A DNA stretch of 64,000 bases from Actinophytocola sp963729115 (lineage in GTDB: Bacteria > Actinomycetota > Actinomycetes > Mycobacteriales > Pseudonocardiaceae). Below are positions 10,149-19,610 of the stretch, in pieces (the stretch's first letter is position 1; each line of letters opens with the position of its first letter). Below the pieces are notes generated by a model that had not been told where the DNA came from, made no database searches, and worked only from the letters and a program-made list of their open reading frames with translations. Location of the stretch: NCBI GenBank assembly GCA_963729115.1, contig CAVSMR010000004.1:55257-119256 (forward strand), given 5' to 3'. Position numbers and translations under genes: made by a program.

Positions 10149-11487
10149 TCAGGCCACGTCGGCGGGCGGCGACAGCCAGGTGTTGCACTGGTACGTGCGG
10201 TTGAGCTGCGCGCCCTGTTCCCACCACCCGATGGCGTGCTCGTCGGTGCCGTGGTCGCGGGGCAGGCCCGCGTTGTGGTCGCCGCGGTCCTGCGTGGTCC
10301 GCGCCTCGTTGAGGAGGTTGTCGTCCACCGAGCCCCGGCCGTAGGTGCGCCGCGAGGAACATGCCGGAGAAGCACTGCGCCTGCAGCTCGAGCCGGCGGG
10401 ACAGCTCCAGCCCGGCCTCGGTGTCCACACCCGCGTTGTAGCGCGCGTCGCCGTAGGTGTCGAGCACGCCGCTCATCGCCTGCACGTGGTGGCCGTACTC
10501 GTGCGCGAGCACCGCGAGGTACACGCCGGGGTGCGCGCCGTACATCTCGGTCTGCAGCCCGGCGAACGGCATGTACAGCGTGTTGTCCGCGCTGCAGTAG
10601 AACGCCGCCACCGCGCCGCCGCCGCCCGACGTCGTGCCGCACGGGCTCGACCACTCGGTGCCCTCGGGGAACGCGATGCCGGGCGTGAAGAACGGCAGGC
10701 CCTGGTACTCCATGATCGGCTGCCACGCCGCGTCGAGGCAGGGCAGCGCGCTCTGGAAGAACGCCGCCGCGCCGGCCGGGCTCGTGTCCCAGCGGGCGAG
10801 CGAACAGGTCACCGCGGGCGTGCCGACGTCCCCGGAGAACAGCGGGTTGTCCGCCAGCGCGTAGACCGGCTCCGGCCCCTCCCGCGTGGTCTCCGTCGGG
10901 GTGTCGTCCGTCGTCTCCTCGTCGGTGGTCGTGTCCTCGGTCGTCGTCGACGTCTCGTACGTGGTCGTCGGTTCCGGCTCCGACGAGGTGGTCTCGGTGG
11001 TGCTGGTCGACGAGTCGTAGCCGGTGTCCGCGACGGCGTCGCCCTTGTCGTTCAGCGCGAGCAGTCCGACCAGCCCGACCGCGCCGACGAGCACGGCGAC
11101 GACGATCGTCGCGACCAGCGCGCCGCTGTTCGACTTCGGCCGCGGCGCCAGCAGGTGCTGGTGGCCGGGGTACTGCAGCCACGGCGGCGCGTGCGTCCCC
11201 GGCGGGCGCGGGTAGCCGTAGCCCGGCGGCGGCATCGGCGGCTGGCCGGGCATCGGGGGCCGGCCGGGGTACTGCTGCTGTGGGTACTGCGGTGGCTGCT
11301 GCTGGGGGTACTGCGCGGTCGGCGGGTACTGGCGCGGCGGGGGCCCGTAGGGCTGGGTCGGACGCCGCAGATGCTGCCCGGGCGGGGGCGGGCCGTAGCC
11401 CGGCATCGGACGGGGCGGCAGCGGCCTGGCCTGCGGCGGTGGCAGTGGACCACTTGGTCGCCACGGACCCTGCGGCGGCTGCGTCAT
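10149..11487 (-). CDS. Membrane-anchored neutral zinc metallopeptidase (one apparent frameshift)
   Basis: About 445 residues when joined, ATG 11487 behind gggggag. It has a proline/glutamine-rich cytoplasmic tail, one transmembrane helix (ALVATIVVAVLVGAVGLVGLLAL), a Thr/Ser/Glu-rich external linker, and a peptidase domain of the PF04228 (YpfJ-like) type with the zinc motif VLAHEYGHHVQAMSG and a later Glu in RLELQAQCFSGMF. At about 10347 one extra base breaks the frame; removing it gives MFLAA-TYGRGSVDDN and the normal end WEQGAQLNRTYQCNTW. The substrate is unknown; an envelope role is inferred from topology. Divergent from the DUF2207 gene. Confidence 0.85.
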
Positions 11488-11540
11488 CCCGTTCTCCCCC
11501 TAGTTACGTCAGACAGCGGGTGAGCATATGGGCACTGGAC

Positions 11541-11546
11541 TATCCT
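11541..11546 (+). promoter_or_regulatory. -10 hexamer (TATCCT) upstream of the DUF2207 gene
   Basis: TATCCT lies 8 nt before GTG 11555. This favours the GTG at 11555 over the in-frame ATG at 11528, and a leaderless mRNA. Confidence 0.45.
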
Positions 11547-11554
11547 CCGCAGGC

Positions 11555-13333
11555 GTGTTGGTGAAGTGGGGGATTCCCGCGGCGGCGCTTGCCGCGTGCG
11601 CGCTCGTCGGCCTGGCCCTACCGGCCGGGGCGCAGGAACAACCGACCCTTCCTTCTGGTCCGTCGGTGCCGACGCCGCCATCGGGCGTGCCGTCGCTGGA
11701 GGTGCCGGGCAAGCCGAAACCGAGCGGTGGGACGAGCCAGCTCAACCCGACGAAACCGAGCACCCCACCGAGCAAGGACGGCCCCGCGCCGAAGCCGCTG
11801 CTGCCGGAGAGCATCAACATCGCGCTCAAGCTGGAGAAGAACGGCAGCCTCACGGTCGCCGAGACGGTCTTCGTCCAGGCCCGCAAGTCCATGACCCGCC
11901 GAGCGCCGCTGCGCATCCAGGCCGGCGACGACCGGGACCGCGTGTTCACCGTGCGGGACGTGCGGGTCGAGGGCAACGGCACCGTCGAGCAGACCGACGA
12001 CGAGTTCGTCATGAAGCTCGGCGAGGGTGCCACGACCATCACCTACACGGTCGACGGCGCGGTCACCGACATCGCCGGCCACCAGGAGGTCCGCTGGCAG
12101 CTCGCGAGCGGCTGGGACACCAAGGTCCGGTTCCTGCGCGCCTCGTTCGTGGCGCCGAACCAGCCGGAGTCGATCGTGTGCCTCGCCGGCGCCTTCGGCA
12201 CCGACTCGAAGTGCCGGTCGGCGCTGACCGACAGCGGCCAGATCCTGCGGGTCGTGCAGGAGGGCCTGCCGGTCGGCGAGCGGATCGACCTCACGGTGAA
12301 CCTGCCGGAGGGCACGGTCGGCGCGAACGCCCGGTTCGACGACATCGGCACCGCCAACGCGTTCGCGCTCACCACCGCGAGCGGCCTCGGCCTCGGCGCG
12401 CTCGTGCTCCTGCTGCTCGGCGGGTTCGCGCTGCTGTGGCTCGCCCGCGGCCGCGACGCCCGCGCGCTCGCCGCCGACGTCGGCCCGGTCGAGCTGCTGA
12501 TGTCCGCGGACGGCGGTCGGGTCGCGTTCGCGTCGCCGGACGGCGTGCTGCCCGGCGAGGTCGGCACGGTCGTCGACGAGCACGTCGACGTCGCGGACGT
12601 CACGGCGACCGTCGTGGACCTCGCGGTGCGCAACTACGTGTCGATCCGGGAGACCGAGGGCGGCCGGGACTGGCTGCTCGTGCGGCGCAACCCGGCGGAC
12701 GCGTCGCTGACGGCGTACGAGCGGGCCGTCTACACCGGACTGCTCGGCGACGCCGAGTCCGTCTCGGTCTCCGCGCTCAAGGCCCGGGGGCTCGACCTGA
12801 CCCCGGTCCGCGACGCCATGTACGCCGACGTCGTGTCCCGTGAGTGGTTCGCCCGCAGGCCCGACCACGACCGGTCGCTGTGGTCGATCGTCGGCGCGGT
12901 CCTCGCGGTGCTCGGCGTCGCCGCGACCGTGGTGCTCGTGCTGACCGTCGGGCACGCGCTGCTCGGTCTCGCACTGGTCGTCGGTGGGCTCGGGCTCGCG
13001 CTCGGCGCCCGGCTGATGCCGGCGCGGACCAAGCGCGGCAGCGTGCTCGTGCAACAGGTCCGCGGGCTGCTGAACTACCTGCGCACCACCGAGGCCGGCA
13101 GCATCCCGGCGGCCGACCGCGAGATGGTGCTGTCCCGGTCGCTGCCCTACGCGGTGGTCCTCGGCGAGACCGACGGCTGGGTGCGGCGGTTCGCCGAGCT
13201 GGACACCTCGGCCGACGGCACGCCGGGCATCTACTGGTACGAGACCGACGCGCCGGACGAGTTCGCCACTCGGTTCCCGGCGTTCCTGCTGGCGGTCGAC
13301 GGCGCGTTCGCCGCGTCCGGTCACCTGCGATGA
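11555..13333 (+). CDS. DUF2207-type membrane protein
   Basis: About 592 residues. A signal peptide (GIPAAALAACALVGLALPAGA) is followed by a Pro-rich linker, an external beta-rich domain of the DUF2207 kind (SINIALKLEKNGSLTVAETV opens it), a transmembrane helix (LGLGALVLLLLGGFALLWLARG), a cytoplasmic domain, then two adjacent helices (WSIVGAVLAVLGVAATVVLVL and ALLGLALVVGGLGLALG) and a C-terminal soluble part. The family is widespread in bacteria and has no established function. Start set at GTG 11555 because a TATCCT hexamer overlaps the region after ATG 11528. Divergent from the zinc metallopeptidase. Confidence 0.82.
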   Translation: MLVKWGIPAAALAACALVGLALPAGAQEQPTLPSGPSVPTPPSGVPSLEVPGKPKPSGGTSQLNPTKPSTPPSKDGPAPKPLLPESINIALKLEKNGSLTVAETVFVQARKSMTRRAPLRIQAGDDRDRVFTVRDVRVEGNGTVEQTDDEFVMKLGEGATTITYTVDGAVTDIAGHQEVRWQLASGWDTKVRFLRASFVAPNQPESIVCLAGAFGTDSKCRSALTDSGQILRVVQEGLPVGERIDLTVNLPEGTVGANARFDDIGTANAFALTTASGLGLGALVLLLLGGFALLWLARGRDARALAADVGPVELLMSADGGRVAFASPDGVLPGEVGTVVDEHVDVADVTATVVDLAVRNYVSIRETEGGRDWLLVRRNPADASLTAYERAVYTGLLGDAESVSVSALKARGLDLTPVRDAMYADVVSREWFARRPDHDRSLWSIVGAVLAVLGVAATVVLVLTVGHALLGLALVVGGLGLALGARLMPARTKRGSVLVQQVRGLLNYLRTTEAGSIPAADREMVLSRSLPYAVVLGETDGWVRRFAELDTSADGTPGIYWYETDAPDEFATRFPAFLLAVDGAFAASGHLR

Positions 13334-13448
13334 CCTTCGCCGGATCGGCGTCGCAATAGCAACGCCATCGGAACGGGACGGCGCGTCGGTGCGCCTGACT
13401 GGGCGTTGGGAGTGAACCAACATCGGATCGGTACGTGGAGGGGGAACG

Positions 13449-13886
13449 GTGTCGAGCGCGGACGAATGGCTGCGAGACGCAGAGGAAGAGAGTGAGCGGG
13501 CGCTCGAGGAGGCCGCCGACCTGCGCACGGTCGTCGCCACCACGAGGGGCTCCGCGCGCAGCGCCGACGGGCTGGTGTCCGTCGTCGTGGCGCCGGGCGG
13601 CGCGCTGGTGTCGCTCGACCTGGACGACCAGGTCATGAGCGGCACGGCGTTGTCGCTGCAACAGTCCATCGTGGACACCATCCACCGGGCCAGCGCGAAC
13701 GCGGCGGCCCAGCTGGAGGCCGCGGTCCGGCCGATCGTGGGCGACCGCTACGACGACGCGATGGCCGCGGCGCAGTCGGAGATGCCGGAGCTGCCGGAGC
13801 TGACCCGGCGGGTGGCCGCCGGTCCCGCGCCGGACGACGACGACCTGAGCGCGGACAACCTCTTCGGCGACGGTGACCGCCGATGA
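13449..13886 (+). CDS. YbaB/EbfC-like protein of a WXG100-associated operon
   Basis: 145 residues from GTG 13449, with a strong ribosome binding site (gtggagggggaac). The central segment resembles the YbaB/EbfC fold (GSARSADGLVSVVVAPGGALVSLDLDDQVM, then a long helix with LQQSIVDTIHRASANAAAQLEA); the tail is acidic. Homologues sit beside WXG100/ESX-type substrates in actinobacteria, but their role is not settled. Its stop overlaps the next start (ATGA), so the two are translationally coupled. Confidence 0.75.
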   Translation: MSSADEWLRDAEEESERALEEAADLRTVVATTRGSARSADGLVSVVVAPGGALVSLDLDDQVMSGTALSLQQSIVDTIHRASANAAAQLEAAVRPIVGDRYDDAMAAAQSEMPELPELTRRVAAGPAPDDDDLSADNLFGDGDRR

Positions 13887-15211
13887 CCGCCGACGTCTTC
13901 ACCGTCAACCCGGGCGCGCTCGTGGCCAAGGCCGGCTACGACGAGCAGCGCGCCGGCGTCATCGACGGCCTCCAGCAGCAGATCAACAAGGCACGGGCCA
14001 CCGAGGACTGCTTCGGGCTGATCGGCATGAACGCCGGCTTCGCGACCGGCTACGACGACATGGTCACCAACGTCGAGGAGAACGTCGGCAAGGCCGCCGA
14101 GTACCTGCGCAGCTCCGCGGACCGGCTCACGGCGTCGGCCGAGGAGTACTCCTACGTCGACCAGGGCTGGGCGGACACGTTCAGCCAGGCCTCCTCCGCC
14201 ATGTCGGACGACACGTTCACCACGGTGAGCCCGGGCACCGCGGCCACCCCGGGGGTGGACTCCGTCGACTCGGGCAAGAAGGCCGTCGAGGCGGTCGGCG
14301 ACTTCCAGGACGCGTCGTCGCTGCCGGAGGTCTTCGTCGCGGGCGTCGGCGTCAAGCGGGAGGTCGACGACCTGCTCGCGCACCCGATGCAGAGCTTCTG
14401 GGACAACGGGCTCGGCTTCCTCGTCGAGTGGTGCATGTACCCGCTGCGGCCGCTGTTCGAGCAGGTCACCGGCGACCCGGACCAGATGCGGGCGACCGGC
14501 GCCGGCTGGGAGAAGATGGCCGGCTTCGTCAACCAGCTCGCCGACGCCGACGCCGCCGAGCAGGCCGGGTTGCTGACGTTCTGGGAGGGCGACGCCGCCA
14601 ACGCCCAGGACAAGCAGAAGCAGGAGTTCCAGGCCGGGCTGCGCTCGCTCGGCGACTGCTGCATGCAGCTCAAGGAGCACCTGAACCAGGTCGCGGACTT
14701 CTTCGAGGGCCTGTGGGACATCCTCGTCGACATCGTGCGCGAGACCGTCGAGAGCCTGCTGATCACGTGGCTGGCGGCGCTCGCGACGTCGGCGATCTCG
14801 TTCGGCTCGTCGGTCGCGGCCGCGTGGTCGGTGACCGTCGCCCGGTTCAGCGTGACGCTGTCGCGGATCCTGATGCAGATCAGCAAGGCGCTGAGGTGGC
14901 TGGTCAGGGCGCTGCAGTACCTGAAGCGGATCAAGACGGCCATCCAGGACCTGATCAAGGCGCAGGGCCTGATGGTGCGGGCGGGCCTCAAGGTGGTCGG
15001 GGTGAACCGGGCCCTCAGGTTCCTCGACCCGATGGCGCTCGTCGTCAAGGGCGTCACCGGGCTGACCGGCACCAGGCCGACCACGACGGCGATCGACAGC
15101 GGCACCGAGCTCGCCACGGACACCGGCCTGCAGGAGGCCGGCGAGGAAGCCACCGGCGAGAACCAGCGCAACGCGAACAACGAGGAAGCGATGGACCGTG
15201 GGTTCAGCTGA
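13883..15211 (+). CDS. Large WXG100-like, ESX-associated protein
   Basis: 442 residues from ATG 13883. Residues 1-100 are helical and resemble the N-terminal module of actinobacterial ESX-linked proteins (SADRLTASAEEYSYVDQGWADTF). A second helical stretch (around ATGAGWEKMAGFVNQLADA ... LLTFWEGDAANA) carries a WEG turn that matches WXG. A hydrophobic zone follows (LLITWLAALATSAISFGSSVAAAW), then a helical end rich in Lys and Arg. No C-terminal toxin, nuclease or peptidase domain is visible, unlike polymorphic toxins of this architecture. Coupled to the YbaB-like gene and overlapping the next gene by 14 bp. Confidence 0.7.
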   Translation: MTADVFTVNPGALVAKAGYDEQRAGVIDGLQQQINKARATEDCFGLIGMNAGFATGYDDMVTNVEENVGKAAEYLRSSADRLTASAEEYSYVDQGWADTFSQASSAMSDDTFTTVSPGTAATPGVDSVDSGKKAVEAVGDFQDASSLPEVFVAGVGVKREVDDLLAHPMQSFWDNGLGFLVEWCMYPLRPLFEQVTGDPDQMRATGAGWEKMAGFVNQLADADAAEQAGLLTFWEGDAANAQDKQKQEFQAGLRSLGDCCMQLKEHLNQVADFFEGLWDILVDIVRETVESLLITWLAALATSAISFGSSVAAAWSVTVARFSVTLSRILMQISKALRWLVRALQYLKRIKTAIQDLIKAQGLMVRAGLKVVGVNRALRFLDPMALVVKGVTGLTGTRPTTTAIDSGTELATDTGLQEAGEEATGENQRNANNEEAMDRGFS

Positions 15212-15887
15212 GTCACCGCTCGCGGCCGAGGCGCGGCTGGTCGGCGAGCGCGCCACGGCCGAGTGGCTGCGCGGCGACGTCATCCACGCGCTCGTCGCGG
15301 CCGCCGAGCTGGACCGCGAGGTCTACCGGGTGCGCGGCCTCGACGAGAACGGGCATCCGACCGGCGCCGGGGAGCGGGCTTTCGGCGCGCTGTTCGCCGC
15401 CGAGTCCGCCGGCGAGTACGTCGCGGTCCGGGGCGACCGGCCGGACTGCGCGGCGGTCGGCCTGTACCGGGTGCTGGAGGGCGAGCACACGTGGCTGGTG
15501 CTCACGTCGCACCGGCTCGCCGTGCTGCGGCTGCGGGACCTGGCGCGCGGCACCGAGTCCGACGAGGCGCTCGAGCGGGCCAAGGAGGAGAAGTCGCTCG
15601 GCGGTGCGCTGCGGGGGCTCGGCAAGTTCGTGAAGGCGTCGGCGTCGGAGTTCGCGAAGAGCGTACGCAGGCCGCCGCTCGCCGAGCGCCCGGCCGACGC
15701 GGTGCTGGAGCCGGTGTTCGAGGTCCCGCGTCAGGCCCTCGCCGGGGTGGAGCGGTGGAAGCAGCCGCTGGTGCCGCAGTTCCGTGGCGGCCCGCGCTGG
15801 CTGCAGGTCCACTTCACGGACGGCTCGTGGGCCCGTGTGCAGACCGACGAAGCGGGCCAGACCGCGCTGACCGGCGCCGCCGACTGA
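15198..15887 (+). CDS. Unknown protein, third gene of the WXG100-like operon
   Basis: 229 residues from GTG 15198, which overlaps the previous gene. It has no signal peptide or membrane helix. The pattern of a strand-rich core (GEHTWLVLTSHRLAVLRLRDL) and a late RWLQVHFTDGSWARVQT reminds me of bacterial PH-like domains, which often read TSHRL...; a Lys-rich segment in the middle (EEKSLGGALRGLGKFVKASASEF) may touch membranes. That assignment is only suggestive. Followed after 2 bp by a large inverted repeat. Confidence 0.65.
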   Translation: MGSAESPLAAEARLVGERATAEWLRGDVIHALVAAAELDREVYRVRGLDENGHPTGAGERAFGALFAAESAGEYVAVRGDRPDCAAVGLYRVLEGEHTWLVLTSHRLAVLRLRDLARGTESDEALERAKEEKSLGGALRGLGKFVKASASEFAKSVRRPPLAERPADAVLEPVFEVPRQALAGVERWKQPLVPQFRGGPRWLQVHFTDGSWARVQTDEAGQTALTGAAD

Positions 15888-15889
15888 CC

Positions 15890-15984
15890 GCGTGTCCAAC
15901 GTTCGCAGCCGGTGAGTTCGACATTCGCGTACGTCGTCGTCGCACGCGAATGTCGAACTCACCGGTCCTGAGCGTTGGACACGC
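15890..15984. repeat. Intergenic inverted repeat, family 1, site C (best preserved)
   Basis: Two 41-bp arms, 15890-15930 and 15944-15984, with a 13-nt loop. The inner 22 bp and outer 12 bp pair perfectly and only a 7-bp middle stretch mispairs. The left arm begins GCGTGTCCAACGTTCGCAG. It starts three bases after a stop codon and ends 10 bp before the -10 hexamer of the next gene. A terminator or RNA-stabilising hairpin role is inferred. Confidence 0.85.
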
Positions 15985-15993
15985 GGGTCCACG

Positions 15994-15999
15994 TAGGCT
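15994..15999 (+). promoter_or_regulatory. -10 hexamer (TAGGCT) of the M16 peptidase operon
   Basis: TAGGCT ends 6 nt before ATG 16006, with no ribosome binding site between: a leaderless arrangement. It lies right after the site C hairpin, so the operon starts as a separate unit. Confidence 0.5.
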
Positions 16000-16005
16000 G
16001 CGGAC

Positions 16006-17289
16006 ATGCCCGAATCTGAGCTGACGAGGTTCACGCTTGCCAACGGACTCCGGGTGGTGCTCGCCCCGGACCCGACATCGCCGGTCGTCGGTGTGAGCGT
16101 GCACTACGACGTGGGGTTCCGTTCCGAGCCGGAGGGACGCACCGGCTTCGCGCACCTCTTCGAGCACCTCATGTTCCAGGGCAGCGAGAGCCTCGAGAAG
16201 CTGGCGCACTTCCGGCACATCCAGTCCGCGGGCGGCACCTTCAACGGCTCGACGCACCCGGACTACACCGACTACTACGAGGTGCTCCCGTCCGCGGGCC
16301 TCGAGCGCGCGCTGTTCCTCGAGGCCGACCGCATGCGGGCGCCCAAGATCACCGAGGAGAACCTGCGCAACCAGGTCGACGTGGTCAAGGAGGAGATCCG
16401 CCTCAACGTGCTGAACCGGCCGTACGGCGGGTTCCCCTGGATCCTCCTGCCGCCGGTGCTCTACCAGACCTTTCCCAACGCCCACAACGGCTACGGCGAC
16501 TTCACCGAGCTGGAGCAGGCGAACCTCGACGACTGCGCGCAGTTCTTCGACACCTACTACGCGCCGGCCAACGCGGTGCTCACGGTCACCGGCGACCTCG
16601 AGCTGACCCGCGCCCGCGACCTGATCGAGAAGCACTTCGGCGACGTCCCGGCCCGTTCGGCGCCCGACCTGCCCTCGTTCGGCGAGCCGCCGCCCGCGGG
16701 GCAGCTGGAGTCCGAGCACATCGACCCGCACGCGCCGCTGCCCGCGCTCGCCATCGGCTACCGGATGCCCGACCCGATCGCCGAGCTGGACGGCTACCTC
16801 GCGAGCCTCGTGCTCGCCAGCATCCTCGCCGAGGGCGACGGGTCCCGGCTGCAGCAGCGCCTCGTCCTGCGCGAGCCGATCGTCACCGACGTCAACGCCG
16901 CGTGCGGGCTGTTCGGCCCGTTCGAGGCCCGCGACCCGGACACGTTCACGATCACCGCCGTGTACTCGCCGGACGTCCCCGGCGACCGCGTGCTCAAGGC
17001 GGTCGACGAGGAGCTGGACAAGCTCGCCGCGACCCCGCCGTCCGACCAGGAGATGGCCAAGGTGACCGCGCGCTGGGTCGCGGGCCTGCACCGCGAGCAC
17101 GACCGGATCATCTCCCGCACGCTCGCGCTCGGCTCGTTCGAGCTGCTCTACGGCGACCCGTCGCTCGTCTACCAGCTGACCGACCGGCTGTCCGCCGTCA
17201 CGCCGGCGACCGTGTCGGCCGCGGCCAAGGCGTTGCGCCCCGACTCGCGCGCGGTGCTGACCGTGTCGCCAGCAGGAGGAAACCAGTGA
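16006..17289 (+). CDS. M16 family zinc metallopeptidase, catalytic subunit
   Basis: 427 residues from ATG 16006. It has the inverted zinc motif HLFEH (in FAHLFEHLMFQGSE) with the downstream Glu about 75 residues later (VDVVKEEIRLNVL), as in mitochondrial processing peptidase beta and pitrilysin relatives. Two M16 halves are visible, the second inactive. It has no signal peptide, so it is probably cytoplasmic; substrates are unknown. Its stop overlaps the GTG of the next M16 gene (GTGA), fitting a heterodimer with a non-catalytic partner. Confidence 0.9.
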   Translation: MPESELTRFTLANGLRVVLAPDPTSPVVGVSVHYDVGFRSEPEGRTGFAHLFEHLMFQGSESLEKLAHFRHIQSAGGTFNGSTHPDYTDYYEVLPSAGLERALFLEADRMRAPKITEENLRNQVDVVKEEIRLNVLNRPYGGFPWILLPPVLYQTFPNAHNGYGDFTELEQANLDDCAQFFDTYYAPANAVLTVTGDLELTRARDLIEKHFGDVPARSAPDLPSFGEPPPAGQLESEHIDPHAPLPALAIGYRMPDPIAELDGYLASLVLASILAEGDGSRLQQRLVLREPIVTDVNAACGLFGPFEARDPDTFTITAVYSPDVPGDRVLKAVDEELDKLAATPPSDQEMAKVTARWVAGLHREHDRIISRTLALGSFELLYGDPSLVYQLTDRLSAVTPATVSAAAKALRPDSRAVLTVSPAGGNQ

Positions 17290-18644
17290 CCACGTTCCGT
17301 ACCGCGGCCGAGATCGGCAAAACCGAGCTCGGCCCCCGGCCGCTGCCCGACCTCGGCACCCTGCGCTCCGCCGCCGGACTGTCCTCTGTGGACACCGTGC
17401 TGGACAACGGGTTGCGGGTCATCGCGGTGCACTCGCCGACCGTGCCGATGGTCGAGCTGCGGCTGCGGATCCCGTTCGCCGGCACCGATCCCCGCCACGC
17501 GGCGATCGCCGAGGTGCTGGCCGCGACGATCCTCACCGGCACGGAGCGCCGGGACCGCGTCGCCATGGACACCGACATGGCGCTGGTCGGCGGCGACCTC
17601 GGCGCGGGCGTCGACCCGGAGCGGCTCTCGCTCGGCGGCAACGCCCTCGCGAGCGGCTTCGACACGATCCTCGACGTGCTGGCCGACGCGCTGACCGGCG
17701 CCGCCTACCGCGACGAGGAGGTGTCCGGCGAACGCGCCCGGCTCGTCGAGCGCATCGCCATGGCCCGCGCCCAGCCCAGCATGATCGCGCGGGAGGCGCT
17801 GCAGCGGCACCGCTACGGCGACCACCCGTTCACCCGCGAGACCCCGCAGGCCGCCGACGTCGAGACGGTCACCGTCGACGAGGTGCGTGCCATGCACCGC
17901 GACTCGGTGCTGCCGCGCGGTTCCGTGCTGGTGTTCGTCGGCGACGTCGAGCCGGACAAGGCGGTCGCCAAGATCGCGGCCGGCCTGGCCGGCTGGACCT
18001 CCGAGAAGAGTGCGGTCGAGCTGCCGGACCTGCCGGACGTGGTCGGCGGCGACCTGCTGTTCGTGCCACGGCCCGGCGCCGTGCAGTCGCAGCTGCGGCT
18101 GTCCGCACAGGCGATCACGCGCACCGACCCGCGCTACCCGGCACTGCAGCTCGCGAACCTGGTGTTCGGCGGGTTCTTCTCGTCGCGGCTCGTGGAGAAC
18201 ATCCGCGAGGACAAGGGTTACACCTACCACGCGCGGTCGGCACTGGAGTTCACGCCGAGCGGCGCGACGCTGCTGATCGACGCGGACACGGCGAGCGACG
18301 TGACCGCGCCCGCGCTGCTCGAGACGCGCTACGAGCTCGGCAGGCTCGGCGTCGTGCCGCCGACGGCGACCGAGGTGGAGACCGTGCGGCAGTACGCCAT
18401 CGGGACGCTGCTGATCGCGACCGCGTCCCAGACCGGGCTCGCGTCGCAGCTCGCCGCGCTGGCCCCGCTCGGCCTCAGCGCCGAGTGGCTGGTCGAGCAC
18501 CCGGCGCGGCTCGCGGAGGTCACGGCGGAGCAGATCGCCGACGCGGCACTGGAGTTCTTCGCGCCGACCAGGTTCACGGGTGTCATCGTCGGCGACGTGG
18601 CGCAGCTCAAGACGCTCTCCGCGCTGGGCGGCGTCGTCGAGTGA
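17286..18644 (+). CDS. M16 family peptidase-like protein without the zinc motif
   Basis: 452 residues from GTG 17286, coupled to the previous gene. The fold matches the M16 family (LDNGLRVIAVHSPTVPMVELRLRIPFAG; R/Y pair segment LVENIREDKGYTYHARS), but the HxxEH position is replaced by HAAIAEVLAATIL, so zinc catalysis is not expected. This mirrors MPP-alpha, the substrate-binding subunit of processing peptidase. Followed by nudC with a 4-base overlap. Confidence 0.87.
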   Translation: MTTFRTAAEIGKTELGPRPLPDLGTLRSAAGLSSVDTVLDNGLRVIAVHSPTVPMVELRLRIPFAGTDPRHAAIAEVLAATILTGTERRDRVAMDTDMALVGGDLGAGVDPERLSLGGNALASGFDTILDVLADALTGAAYRDEEVSGERARLVERIAMARAQPSMIAREALQRHRYGDHPFTRETPQAADVETVTVDEVRAMHRDSVLPRGSVLVFVGDVEPDKAVAKIAAGLAGWTSEKSAVELPDLPDVVGGDLLFVPRPGAVQSQLRLSAQAITRTDPRYPALQLANLVFGGFFSSRLVENIREDKGYTYHARSALEFTPSGATLLIDADTASDVTAPALLETRYELGRLGVVPPTATEVETVRQYAIGTLLIATASQTGLASQLAALAPLGLSAEWLVEHPARLAEVTAEQIADAALEFFAPTRFTGVIVGDVAQLKTLSALGGVVE

Positions 18645-19610
18645 GTCGGTTCCAGCTCGCGGGGGTGCCCCGGCTCTCCCGGTCCACTGTGGACCGGAAC
18701 GAGTCGGTGCGCACCGACGCGGCCCAGCTGGCGAAGCTGTGGGCGACGGGCCGGGTGATCGTGGTCGACGACAAGGGCCGCACCCCGGTCCGCGCCGGCG
18801 CGACCGAGCTGGCCACCCGGCCGACCGCGGGGGAGCTGCCGGCCGACGCGCTGTTGCTCGGTGAGCTGGACGGCGTCGGCTACTGGGCGCTGCTACACCG
18901 ACCAGGAGCTGCGCGAGGGCGTGCCGTCGCCGGACAGCGCGTGGGGCCTGTGGACGGGCGCCGCGTCCGAGGACGGCGAGGAGTGGCACGACCTGCGCAC
19001 CATCGGCGCGCTGCTGTCCGACACGTCGGCCGGACTGTTCACGACGGCCGTCGCGCTGACGAGCTGGCACACGCGGGCCGGGTTCTGCGGCCGGTGCGGG
19101 TCGCCGGTCGAACGGGTCAACGCGGGCTGGGCGACGCACTGCACCGGCTGCGGCCGTGAGGAGTACCCGCGTACCGACCCGGCCGTGATCTGCCTGGTGC
19201 ACGACGGCGACGGCCCGAACGGCCAGCAGGTTCTCCTTGCGCGCCAACCGATCTGGCCGCCGCAGCGGTACTCGGTGCTGGCCGGTTTCGTCGAGGCGGG
19301 CGAGTCGCTGGAGGCGTGTGTCGCGCGGGAGATCCGCGAGGAGGTCGGCATCGAGGTCGCCGACATCCGCTACCTCGGCAGCCAGCCGTGGCCGTTCCCC
19401 CGGTCGATCATGGTGGGCTTCGCGGCCCGCGCCGTCGACCGGTCGGCCGACCTGGTGCCGGCGGACGGCGAGATCGAGGAGGCCCGCTGGGTCTCGCGCG
19501 CGACACTGCGCGCGGCGTTCGACAACGGCGGCGAGACCGAAGGCCTGAAACTCCCCGGCCCGACGTCGATCGCGTACCAGATGATCAAGGGCTGGGCGGT
19601 GGCGCACTGA
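18641..19610 (+). CDS. nudC: NADH pyrophosphatase NudC (one apparent frameshift)
   Basis: About 322 residues when joined, from GTG 18641 (GTGA overlap with the M16 gene). It hydrolyses NAD(H) to NMN(H) and AMP, and bacterial NudC also removes NAD caps from RNA. Seen: a zinc ribbon (CGRCGSP and CTGCG), the Nudix box GFVEAGESLEACVAREIREE, and the NADH-specific signature SQPWPFPRS. At about 18893 one extra C breaks the frame between VGYWAL and YTDQELRE. Position matches Rv3199c in the adnAB neighbourhood. Convergent with a tubby-like gene. Confidence 0.9.
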
